DNA from: Adenophora triphylla var. japonica
Taxonomy: Eukaryota > Streptophyta > Magnoliopsida > Asterales > Campanulaceae
Assembly: GCA_022495995.1 (NCBI GenBank)
Contig: JAFEMH010004906.1
Coordinates: forward strand, 1-64,000
DNA length: 64,000 nucleotides
Reading direction: 5' to 3'
Positions 21,317 through 31,606 of this stretch are shown one piece after another. Each line of letters starts with the position of its first letter. Within the stretch, counting starts at the first letter, position 1. Made by a program: the position numbers and the translations under genes. The notes beneath the pieces are model-generated. The model had not been told where the DNA came from. It was given only the letters and a program-made list of their open reading frames with translations, and made no database searches.

Positions 21317-22063
21317 TGAAAGAGTAAGTTTTAGAAAATAATTGGTTTCCTATTTTCGAATCAATGTCACATTTTTGGTAAGTTGATTTTGGGACTTTCA
21401 TGAAAAAATTTAGAATTGTTAATATTCTAAATATCTTTTATTTATGTACATATATTTATATTAGGACTAACCTACTAACAAAATCTCTTTCCTTGTGAGT
21501 GTGCTTCATGTTTTCTTGTAAGAATTGAAAACTCAGATATGGAAGGTGTTGGATTTGTGAAGATCTTCTCAAGGTGCATATAAATGCAAGTGATCAGCAC
21601 AAAGAGAACACACGGCTTTGGAGTGAATTTGAGAGACAATACACAGTTGTGATTCACGTTTTCAATATTATGATTTTAGGTTGTGAGTGAAGGTTGTGTC
21701 TTACATCCGAACTCACATCTAGGTTTTTGTCAAGTTCTTTGTTTTACTTCTGACTAGAATATGATCCACTTGGGAAAGGGAGTCTGTTCTTGTCATAGAA
21801 GGTGATTAGAACTTGTTTAGTATTTTCGTATTTTAGTTTTCACTAATTCGTGTTTTTGTAAACATTAAAAGTTTTTAATAGTGAAAAGTTTTTTGGCGTA
21901 AGCTGATTTCTTTGGGATCAAAACCGAAACGTTATAATTCTAGTGTTTTACTTTTTTATTCCGCTGCTTTATTTGTGGATGTGTGGACAGTTATGTGTCA
22001 CATCTGTACTCACATCCGTGAACTGTTGAGTTGTTTAAGCTTCCTAGCTACATGAAACTTTCA
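21317..22063 (+). repeat. 5' LTR of the Sirevirus-like element
   Basis: 747 bp, TG...CA. Collinear with 50711-51459 with scattered substitutions. It contains two copies of the CACATCYG pair motif (21698-21720 and 21977-22024). Confidence 0.95.
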
Positions 22064-22064
22064 A

Positions 22065-22077
22065 TTGGTATCAGAGC
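22065..22077 (+). promoter_or_regulatory. Primer binding site (initiator tRNA-Met type)
   Basis: TTGGTATCAGAGC one base after the LTR end; the classical plant Copia minus-strand primer site. Confidence 0.9.
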
Positions 22078-22124
22078 AAACTCTCGAAATATTACTGAGT
22101 GTTGATCCAGAAAGTGTAGTCATA

Positions 22125-22286
22125 ATGGAATGCCAAAATCATCAAAACGGGCCTCCTGTCTTGGATGACACAAATTATTCTCTTTGGAAGTCTAAGATGT
22201 GTAATTACATCAAAGGTATTGATGAAAGGGCATGGATGAGTATTCTTGTGGCCTGGAAACCTCTGACTGAGGAGAAAAGGCCTTAA
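22125..22286 (+). pseudogene. Sirevirus gag, N-terminal piece
   Basis: Starts at ATG 22125 with MECQNHQNGPPVLDDTNYSLW. The DDTNYSLWKSKM phrase is typical of the start of plant Copia gag. The frame is cut at 22286 by the Tat-like element. The second part resumes at 33638 in the same frame, with a TAA exactly at the insertion-site duplication. Confidence 0.85.
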
Positions 22287-24313
22287 TGAATGAACGCTCG
22301 CCGAAAAATAGATATAAAAGATAAAATATGATTTTATCTTGGGAGTCGCCACGCCGTTTTTAAGGAAAACATTGAAAAACCTTTAAAGAGAATTTTGAGT
22401 TCGGGGGTCAGGTTACGTGTTGGGAAGAACTTGAGAGTTCACCCAACACGCCTCGTCCGTAGGCGAGTCTTTCTATGTTCAACATTCAAAACATTCCATC
22501 GTGTGTGCAATTGTATGAGACAATATATGTAATAAAATGCATTTTAATGCTTTGCTTTATTAATCAAAATGAGTGATTACAACTTGTGAACCTTTTTACT
22601 GTGGAAGGCCACATCCCACTTACAATCAATGAAATTGAATTACAAGGAAATGGGTTGAGATGGTCTGTCCAGGGACTTTGGATGTCGTCCGACACAGGAC
22701 TGCTCAGGGCCTGGATGTCGTATGACACAGGATGTCCTGGTCAGACTGTCTCTACAAAGGGGAGTGGTTATGCCACCAATAACATTCTAAAGCTAAGAAG
22801 CTAACTAGAACAACGAAGAGACTGAGATAGAGAGTATTGTGGGAAGGTCATGGGGTTTCAGTGACCCAATGTGAATGACCACATTTCTTGGGTCACAATT
22901 AAAGAACCCTCACTTCCTAACTCAAGCACGATAGCAACAAATGAGTATTATGGGAGGATCATATGGCATTGATGTCCAAATATGAATGACCACACATTTT
23001 GGGTCATAATGAAGGCCATCACCTCCTAACTCAAAAGAAGATGATCAAAATGACATCAAACGATTATCAACAACAGATTCAGCCATAAGATAACTGAGAT
23101 CGATACAATTACTTCAAATAAGTGTGGATATTGAGAATCCACACTCCGCTTGAAGCATTCAGTAACATGAATAACTGAAAGTGCAATATCATGAAAATGG
23201 ATATATCATTTAGAGACTAAACAAGACAAGTTCAACCAATCCAAAGTCAAACAATTCCCATCATACAATATAGATATGTACGTTGAAAATAGAGGAAGAG
23301 GATTAGAGCGTTACCCTCGTAGATCCACACCTCCCTATACCCCGTCGGTATAGGGAGTCTTCAATCAGCTCCGGGACGACGAGAGATCGAGCCCACCGTG
23401 AAGCTTCAAGTTCGTGCGTGCGAGAGGGACGGTCTTGGGCTCTGAACAGAGTAAGGCACCAACCGGTTTTGGGGAAGACTTCAACTGGTAAGGAATCAGT
23501 TATCGCGCTTGGCGCTGTTGGGGCGGCGTATGGATCGTCGCCGGAGAAAGGGAATGACGACGACCTTGGCCGGTGAAGAAGGGCTTTGGTTTGGGTCGTA
23601 TTCTGAGTACAGAGAGAGGAGTTCGCCGGCGAACTTGGTTCGGTGAGCGAGGCGGTGAGGACCGACTGTTAGCGGTGGATTTAGGTTTGGTCTCCGGTGT
23701 GGAAGGAGACCGGTGAGGAGGTCACCGTTGTTCGGTTGGAGGAAGAAGACCGATTGGGGAGATTGGTGGTCGCGGTGGATGGCGATTGTTTTGGTGAGGA
23801 TAGGCTTGGCCGGAGTTTGGGGGTCGCCGGTGAAGGGCGATTGAGGGTAGATGGAGCACGGTGAGAAGGGTGCTCTGGTGAGGAGATGAGGGAGATGGCG
23901 GCAACGGTGAACGCCGGCGAAGTAGCGGTTTGGTGATTGGTGATGGTTGTTGGTGGAGAAGACAACCGGGGAGGGGAGCTCCCTGTTATTGCCGGCCAGA
24001 GAGAGAGTCCGGTCTCTATGCTCTGTGCGTTTCTTTTAGAGAGAAATATGAGAGAGGAGAGAGAAGTAGCTTAGGGAGAAAGAAATCAATCCCTTTGCCG
24101 TGTGTTGTCCCCCCTTTGCAAAATGGGATATTATCCCTTATTAATACTGATTGGGAAATGGGTTGGGGTGTCGTATGACACCGGTTCGCTTTTAGGCAAA
24201 ATGGGCCGAAGCTAAGCAGGCCCAAAACTGATGAATAATAAATAATAAAAATTGGCCCAAAATGAAATCAATGGGCAGACCCAAAAACACGAGTTCGGGT
24301 CGGGGTACTCACA
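22287..24313 (-). repeat. 3' LTR of the Tat-like element
   Basis: Plus-strand ends are TGAATGAACGCTCGCC and GGGTACTCACA. It includes hairpin motifs of the form TGTC-GNNN-GACA at 22683, 22716 and 24167. A Ser/Pro/Thr-rich minus-strand frame (23681-23965) occurs in both LTRs and has no known domain. Confidence 0.93.
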
Positions 24314-24394
24314 GAGCCCCTCGGCGACGTCACTTCCACGGGAAGTGGGGTCGTCGATAAAAATGAGAATCCCAAGCCGGACACGAACGACGGG

Positions 24395-24620
24395 GAAAAA
24401 GATGACCAAGATGGTCAAGTGGCTGGACCTCTTATGAAAAGGATTCCTACGTATCCCGTGGGGGAATCAAGCCGAATCGTAGTTCGTCAAAGATGGACGT
24501 TTGCGTCCCGGGGAAATCGACCATGATGGTCATGCGGCTGGACCTTTTACGAAAAGGATTCCTACGTATCCCGTGAGGGAATCAAGCCGAATCGTAGTTC
24601 GTCAAGGATGGGGTGCCAAT
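24395..24620. repeat. 119-bp tandem duplication inside the Tat-like element
   Basis: Two copies, near 24402-24494 and 24521-24610, share AAAAGGATTCCTACGTATCC and AATCAAGCCGAATCGTAGTT. The second starts with the palindrome GACCATGATGGTC. Confidence 0.85.
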
Positions 24621-24639
24621 GAAAGGCCACGGGTTTTGT

Positions 24640-25625
24640 ACCCGAAAAGTGACTGTTCCAAGGGGAGTCACCCCGAAGATGGGTGTTTGCACCCGAGATT
24701 GACTGTGTCTGAGGGGAGTCACCCCGAAGATGGGTGTTTGCACCCAAGATTGACTGTGTCTGAGGGGAGTCACCCCGAAGATGGGTGTTTGCACCCGAGA
24801 TTGACTTTTCCAAGGGGAGTCACCCCGAAAATGGGTGTTTGCACCCGAGGTTGACTGTTCCAAGGGGAGTCACCCCGAAGATGGGCGTTTGTACCCAAAA
24901 TTGACTGTTCCAAGGGGAGTCACCCCGAAGATGGGCGTTTGTACCCAAGATTGACTGTTCCAAGGGGAGTCACCCCGAAAGCACCCGAGATTGACTGTGT
25001 CGAGGGGAGTCACCCCGAAGATGGGTGTTTGCACCCGAGATTGACTGTGTCGAGGGGAGTCACCCCGAAGATGGGCGTTTATACCCGAAATTTGATTGTT
25101 TCAAAGGGAGTCACCCTGAATATGGGCGTTTATACCCGAGATTTGACTGTTCCAAGGGGAGTCACCCCGAAGATGGGCATTTATACCCAAGATTTTGACT
25201 GTTCCAAGGGGAGTCACCCCGAAGATGGGCGTTTATACCCGAAAGTGACTGTTCCAAGGGGAGTCATCCCGAAAATGGGCGTTTGTACCCAAGGTTGACT
25301 GTTGAATGGGGAGTCACCCCGATGATGGGTGTTTGCACCCGAGATTGACTGTTCCAAGGGGAGTCACCCCGAAGATGGCCGTTTGGTACCCAAGGTTGAC
25401 TGTTGAATGGGGAGTCACCCCGAAAATGGGCGTTTGTACCCAATGTTGACTGTTGAATGGGGAGTCACCCCGAAAATGGGCGTATGTACCCAAGGTTGAC
25501 TGTTCCAAGGGGAGTCACCCCGAAGATGGGTGTTTGCACCCGAGATTGACTGTTCCGAGGGGAGTCACCCCGAATATGGGCGTTTGTACCCAAGGTTGAC
25601 TGTTGAATGGGGAGTCACCCTAATG
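24640..25625. repeat. Hairpin tandem array 1, unit about 50 bp, about 20 copies
   Basis: Each unit reads GACTGTTCCAAGGGGAGTCA, CCCCGAAGATGGG, then a TGTTTGCACCC-like end. Each holds a GGGG/CCCC clamp around AGTCA and, in many copies, a GGGTG-TTTG-CACCC stem-loop. Variants include GTGTCTGAGG, GTTGAATGGG and GGGCGTTTGTACCC. The unit of 50-51 bp is not a multiple of three in all copies, arguing against a coding role. Confidence 0.93.
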
Positions 25626-26410
25626 ATTTGACTTTTTTTCTTTGGGAGTCACCCGCGAATTTGACTGTTTTGATGGGGAGTCACCCCGAAGATGTGACTT
25701 TTTTTCTTTGGGAGTCACCCGCTGGGATTTGACTGTTTTTGGGAGTCACCCGGGAAATTGACTGTTTTGATGGGGAGTCACCCCGATGATTTGACTTTTT
25801 TTCTTTGGGAGTCACCCGCGAATTTGACTGTTTTTGGGAGTCACCCACTATCTTGACTTTTTCTTTGGGAAGTCACCCGCGAATTTGACTTTTTTCTTTG
25901 GGAGTCACCCGCGAATATGACTGTTTTGATGGAGAGTCACCCGCGAATTTGACTGTTTTGATGGGGAGTCACCCCGAAGATTTTGACTTTTTTTTCTTTG
26001 GGAGTCACCCGCGAATATGACTTTTTTCTTTGGGAGTCACCCGCGATTTTGACTTTTTTCTTTGGGAGTCACCCGCGAATATGACTGTTTTGATGGGGTG
26101 TCACCCGCGAATTTGACTGTTTTGATGGGGAGTCACCCCGATGATTTGACTTTTTTCTTTGGGAGTCACCCGCAAATTTGACTGTTTTGGGAGTCACCCA
26201 TGAATTTGACTGTTTTTCTTTGGGAAGTCATCCCGCGAATTTTGACTATTTTTGGGAGTCACCCACGAATTTGACTGTTTTTCTTTGGGAAGTCACCCCG
26301 CGAATTTGACTGTTTTTCTTTAGGAAGTCATCCCGCGAATTTGACTGTTTTTGGGAGTCACCCATGAATTTGACTGTTTTTCTTTGGGAAGTCACCCCGC
26401 GAATTTGAGA
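25626..26410. repeat. Tandem array 2, GGGAGTCACCCGCGAATTTG units
   Basis: About 25 units of variable length (roughly 26-46 bp) combining TTTGACTGTTTT or TTTGACTTTTTTCTTT with GGGAGTCACCCGCGAA. It is clearly derived from array 1 through the shared GGGAGTCACCC core. Confidence 0.92.
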
Positions 26411-26639
26411 TAACAAGGGCGTTTGTACCCGAAAGATGTGAGAACGTATGGTGCCTCAAACCGAGAAGGTAATGATGATTTGCAGGTGAATATGCTTTCA
26501 TACATGTGCTGTGCTTACCTGTAGCTGCCGGAGGGACTGAAGCTACGGCCGATGATGAAAGGTTGATTTGCCGTACGAGGGACGGTCTTTGTTGATGATT
26601 TTTTGTCCAACAAGGGGACTCTGATGAAGACGTGCCGGT

Positions 26640-27020
26640 TTATGCAGAACTTGATGAAGGTGCGCCCATGGGAAAGGGTTTTTGAACGATGACCTGCCCA
26701 TGAGAACGGGCTCTTTGAAGGTCTGTCCATGAGAACGGGATTTTTGTGAAGATATGCCCATGAGAACGGGCTCTTGATGATGATGTGCCCTTGAGAATGG
26801 GCTCTTGGAGATGGTTTGCCCTTAAGAACGGGCTTTTAATGATGACTAGCCCGTGAGAATGGGCTCTTGAGATGGTTTGCCCTTAAGAACGGGCTTTTGA
26901 TGATGGCTTGCCCGTGAGGACGGGCTTTTGAAGGTGATTCGCCCATGAGAACGGGCTTTTTGAGATGATCTGCCCGTGAGAACGGGCTCTTTTTTTTTTA
27001 TGAGTTGCCCATGAGGACGG
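26640..27020. repeat. Hairpin array 3, GCCCRTGAGAACGGGC units
   Basis: About nine to ten units spaced 36-57 bp. The core GCCCGTGAGAACGGGC is a perfect 6-bp stem with a 4-nt loop. Variants GCCCATGAGAACGGGC and GCCCTTAAGAACGGGC keep the 4-bp clamp. Confidence 0.9.
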
Positions 27021-28740
27021 GCTTTTGAAGATGGGGCTAAAGAGCCCTAATGCCTGGAGATTGAAGCAGCTGAAGCTCTTTTCAACGAGCATTGCCTGGA
27101 GACTGAGGCGGCTGAAGCTTTTTCAAGCGATGCTGATAAGTCTGAAGATTACGAGACCTATGAAGATGGTGAAGGCAGAAAGTGCCATTTGCAAGGTTTG
27201 AACTCTTTGTCCAGATTGTGATTTGAGGAGCAATCCCCATGATCAGATTATGATCACCTGATTATTGTACCCTGTGGGGGGGAAACACAACACTCTAGGC
27301 AATTTGCGTTTTATTCCATTATTGGAATTTTGCTTATGCATTATTAATCTTTTGTTGCACAAGTCCATCTCAGCCGGGGATGGAAGGGAAGTGAGGTTTT
27401 TTGCAAGGTTTGGCAAGCGGATATGTATGGAGCAATTATGCTATGATGGATTGTGTATGGAATGAATGTGTATATGATGGTGTGTGGGTTGAACCCTCTC
27501 CCATGAATTTGAGGAGTATATGAATGATGGATGATATGATGCAGCTAGGCAAGTCGGGGTGTACTCTGAGAGTGCAGATGGCGGCAGGTTGATTGTCGCT
27601 GATAAGAAGAATGGTGTATCGCGCGCCTGAGACGGCAAGCAGCAGAGCATGTGCAGAGAATGATCCCGGCTTTGAAGGGATGACTAGGCGAAGCCTCAGA
27701 TCTTGATGAGGTGACCATGGCGAAGCCCCAGTTGATGATGCAAAGCAAACCCGGAGGAAATCTGGTAAGGAGAGCTTGAGAGGATAGCTTAACAAAAGCC
27801 CCAGCTTGGAGAGATTCGATGCATCCCTATTGCAGACAGAGTCATCTTGTGGCCACGTAGGCAATCCATCGTTTCATACCGCAGTCAATCAGTCACTGGA
27901 CAAGACTCGAAAATATATATGTGCAGGGGCACATTTTTCGAAGGTGGGAATGGATCCCGATTCTGTGACACACTCGCTTTTGGGTTTGACTCTTTTGGGA
28001 GAGTATAAACATTGCAAGGTGTGGAAAAGTGTGTGGAAGCCCCTGCTGACCAAAACAATGTTTGGCTCTATCTTCCTATGATGTAGAAAGAGAAGACTTA
28101 TCGAGACACTTGAAAACTTGTCTTATTCGTGATGATCACAAGGCTGCTTAAAACCCTTTATTGATGTTCGGGTTATTCAAACACTAATCCTGATATGGAC
28201 AAATATTTTGATTAATCCTGAGGAGAAAACCAACTGATATCGAGAATTAAACTCGGAAGGATGGAAAGTGTATAGGGGCGGTCCTTGATGAGACCGAATT
28301 TTCTGAGATTTGTTTGTGATTTCGACCGGACCAATTATGGTTGCCTACGTTCCCCTCCTGATGAGGAGCTCAGGTCGCCGTAGTTCGGGCGAGTCCCGAT
28401 TGAAAAGAGAACGAATGTTAAAATTCGAGGATCTGAGGACCTTTGAGGATTTTAAGGGTGGGAGAGTTATAAACATATCCCCCTGGAGTGTCGATGAAAG
28501 ACACGGATGCGAAGCCCCAGCGGGACATCCACGGCAAGTGTTTGTGGAGGAGAAATGAAATATGCTCACATGAAGTGTCGAAGGGAATGATTGAATTTGC
28601 ACAATCTTTGATTGAGGATCATTTGAGCCGAGATGGATTTGGCTCTGATTTAAGCAAGCAACGAAGCATTAATGTGATTTAGATCTCGAGGACATTTGAA
28701 TGAAATTACTATCCGGTAGGGACTGTAGCTGGGTTTCCGG
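27021..28740. other. Unrecognised interior of the Tat-like element
   Basis: No protein domain was recognised on either strand. A small two-copy repeat (TGCCTGGAGA followed by CTGAAGCT) lies at 27050-27120. The open frames at 27436-27864 (minus) and elsewhere lack known motifs. Confidence 0.5.
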
Positions 28741-28749
28741 GCTTCGATC

Positions 28750-29000
28750 GGCCATCGGATAATTTTGGAAGTGGTTGACCTCTTAAGATGAGAGGTCGGC
28801 TGGGCCTTTTGCTGACTGAACCTCTAAAGATGAGAGATTGGATTTTTGGGGATGTGTTTGGGATTTCTAAGGTAAGGGGATTGATTTGCCTCTAAGAATG
28901 AGAGGTCCATATTGGCTTTGCCAAGGGCAAGGGTAATGGTAATGGTGATATCCTCTAAAATTGAGAGGATGGCTTGGGATTGGTTTAAGGTAATGGGAAT
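28750..29000. repeat. Hairpin array 4, CCTCTAARATGAGAGG units
   Basis: Five units: GACCTCTTAAGATGAGAGGTC, CCTCTAAAGATGAGAG, CCTCTAAGAATGAGAGG, and two of CCTCTAAAATTGAGAGG. The inverted CCTCT/AGAGG arms are kept while the loops vary. Confidence 0.85.
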
Positions 29001-29109
29001 ATCCTCTAAAATTGAGAGGATGGCTTGGAATTGGTTAAGGAAATAGTGAGAGGAAGTCCAAGCTATCGAGAACTTTTGTGAACCTCGGAGGTTTTGGGTT
29101 CTTTTTTGA

Positions 29110-29290
29110 ACATTGGATTCTTCGAGAAGTCGGGGATTTTTGCTGAATTGTGAGGATCTAAAGTCCTTTTTTTTTTTTTTGATAATTTGGAAGGCTTCCT
29201 GAGGAGCTTAGGATTATATCTGAGATTGTGAGGATTTAAAATCCTTCTTTTGAGAATTTGGAAGGCTTCCTGAGGAGCTGAGGATTATCT
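29110..29290. repeat. Direct duplication of about 75 bp with small inverted repeats
   Basis: Two copies of GAATTTGGAAGGCTTCCTGA (or AATTTGG...) followed by GGAGCT and AGGATTAT. Each is preceded by TGTGAGGATYTAAARTCCTT, itself a short hairpin. Confidence 0.75.
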
Positions 29291-29299
29291 TTCCTTCCT

Positions 29300-31586
29300 C
29301 CATGACTTGAATATTTTGCGCACCGCCGACTCTCGAAGCTAACTTCTTGGCATTGCTTGGACTTCTCTCGGCGAGGAGCAAAGGTGATGGCTTAAACAAG
29401 TTTTCAAAACATGCCGATCTTGAAACGAAAGGATATTATTTGGTAAGGGTAAGGTAATGGCTTTCCTATGGGTGACAGGTTTCAACCGCAATCCCTACCG
29501 GATGACCTAAACGAGATTAAGTCTTCATTGCTTGCTTAGGCTTTAAATGAGAACATATTTATGCAAATTCGTTGAGCAAGGAGATGATGAGGATGATGAG
29601 AGAGATGTGAGCATATGAGATGCAAGATGGGGAGTTGGTAAGCCCCAATTTGAGAAGGATATCAATTGATTTTCTCACTCCGATTAATTTAGACATGAGT
29701 CATTTCAGAGCATTAGTGGCTGAGCAGCACAAGTGATCATTTATGATAAGACCATTTCAATTAAATGTAATGTGGGTGTGCTAGTGATGTCTCGAGTCTA
29801 GCAAGAAGAGAAACAAAAATTTTTATTACTGCAAAGCAAAAATTGGTCCAAAGTGGCCTCGACAGACTCATGTCCGACAGCGAACATTCTAGATCCTACG
29901 AGGACTAATTGACTGCATCAACATTGGATGGGCGAGAAACTCCAGACTGGCTCGCCACCACATTCTCTGCACCAGACATCTCGGATTCTGTGTCAGATGA
30001 AGATCACTCGGGCACTTGAACTGCTTCCGCCTCGGGGATATGGATCAATGAGCGCCGGGAATGAGAGCGCACACCCAACTTGCCGTAGCTGTAGAGGCGA
30101 AGGGGTGATTGGTAAGGTGGCGAAGGAGAGAACCTTGAGATTGTATGGGAGAGGGAGGACGGAAGGAGATGGACTCATGCAACATCCTTTTATTTTTTAT
30201 TTTATTATTTTTTTGTTTTTTTTTTATATTGTTTTTTTTTAATCCTAGGAATGGTTGGAAAAGGGGGACACCTTCTTTTTCGCATTCTACACTATTCCTG
30301 GACTAGTGGGTTCCGCCGGTATTGCACTCCCGGGACGGACAATCCCGGCAGAGGTCATATAGGGCACGTGGAACCCACCAATCGAAAGGGAGAACGAACC
30401 TATGGGCATACAAGCCAAAATAAGTCAAACTCAGGGTTTCAAAACCAAGTCCAAGTCAGCGTCTAGACTCGGGAGGAGAGAGGGTCGAGAGTACATTTGA
30501 ACGTACAGGACCGCAATTCACAGGTAAGATCCTGGAAGAATTGGGCATGACCTCTCCTCTTTTCGAGTTGAAAATCCGGCATGGCCTCTCGTCACTTAGT
30601 GGCGAAATTTCGGCATAACTCTCGTTAGTATGCGTCAAGAATTCGACATGGTCCCGCGTTGACACATGTCGAGAACGCGTCATGACCTCTTACGAAGCCA
30701 AGTCGAGAAATCGGTATGTACCTACGTCGAGATGTGTCAAGACCTTAACGTTTACTTATGTTGAATTATGTCGTAATTCCGACACGGAGAGGGAGAGTAT
30801 GCCAAGATTTTGGAGACGGGATACGACTCGGACTTTGTGAAAAAATTTTGAAAACCGAGTTTGGAAAATGTTTTGAAAAGTATTTTGCCAAAAACCAACC
30901 GGTCACGGTAGAAAGTGTGTCACGGACAAGTGTTGGCTGATTTCACAGGCTAGGAGGACTTTAGGCACTCAAACGTCAGCGAAATAGGTCGCTTTCCGCG
31001 ATGCCGTCCGTACACTCCCGGGTTCTAGTTCTATGTGGGGGTAGCGTGCGAGTAGTGTGAAGGTATCTTCTAGAAAAATTCTTTTTTTTTTTTGCTTTTT
31101 TGTAAAAGATTTTTTTTTCTCTTTTTTTCTTTTTTTTTAATTATTTTTTGTTTTTTTTTCGAAAAGGGGATGAAATGGAAAATAACACACACACACCCCA
31201 CAGAGCACAATAATCGATGATCAATAATTTGATCATGGGGACTGCCCCACAATCACAACCTGCACCAGGAACAAATCCTGCAAAATTGACCGCTTATGTC
31301 GCGTGACACAAGACTGATGGGGTCAATTGTGTCGCGTGACATAAGGGGTCCTATATCCAGACACTGAATAAGAGCCATATCAGCCCCAGCCCCCAAGCAC
31401 AGCACGATAGCTCAAGCCCCAAGCACCTAGTGCAACAAAGCAGGAAACCAAGAAGGGGAAGGGATAAAGCAAAGCACTAATATGCATTTATGCACATATT
31501 ATGTCACCAACTATGCACACATATATGAATGAAGTGAATGTTGAACAATCACGAAAGTTTGACCCACTTTTGAAAATAAGTTTCAA
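29300..31586. other. Unrecognised 5' interior of the Tat-like element
   Basis: Noncoding as far as can be seen. Contains T-rich tracts at 30185-30240 and 31080-31160, a set of loosely repeated CGTCATGACCTCT-like phrases at 30540-30740, and two TGTCGCGTGACA hairpins (31297 and 31330) near the primer site. Confidence 0.5.
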
Positions 31587-31606
31587 GTCCCCAGCAGAGT
31601 CGCCAC
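31587..31606 (-). promoter_or_regulatory. Primer binding site of the Tat-like element
   Basis: On the minus strand GTGGCGACTCTGCTGGGGAC directly follows the LTR end. It fixes the element's orientation. Confidence 0.8.

Noticed and set aside
24501..25508. Repeated-protein frames such as RGVTPKMGVCTRG (plus) and GDSP-type (minus)
   Set aside because: They follow the 50-bp tandem array; unit length is not a consistent multiple of three, so frames drift, and no start, domain or neighbouring gene supports them.
24640..27020. Arrays that look like a CRISPR with repeats and spacers
   Set aside because: The 'spacers' are themselves repeated, the host is a plant, and no cas genes exist. It is satellite-like sequence within a retrotransposon.
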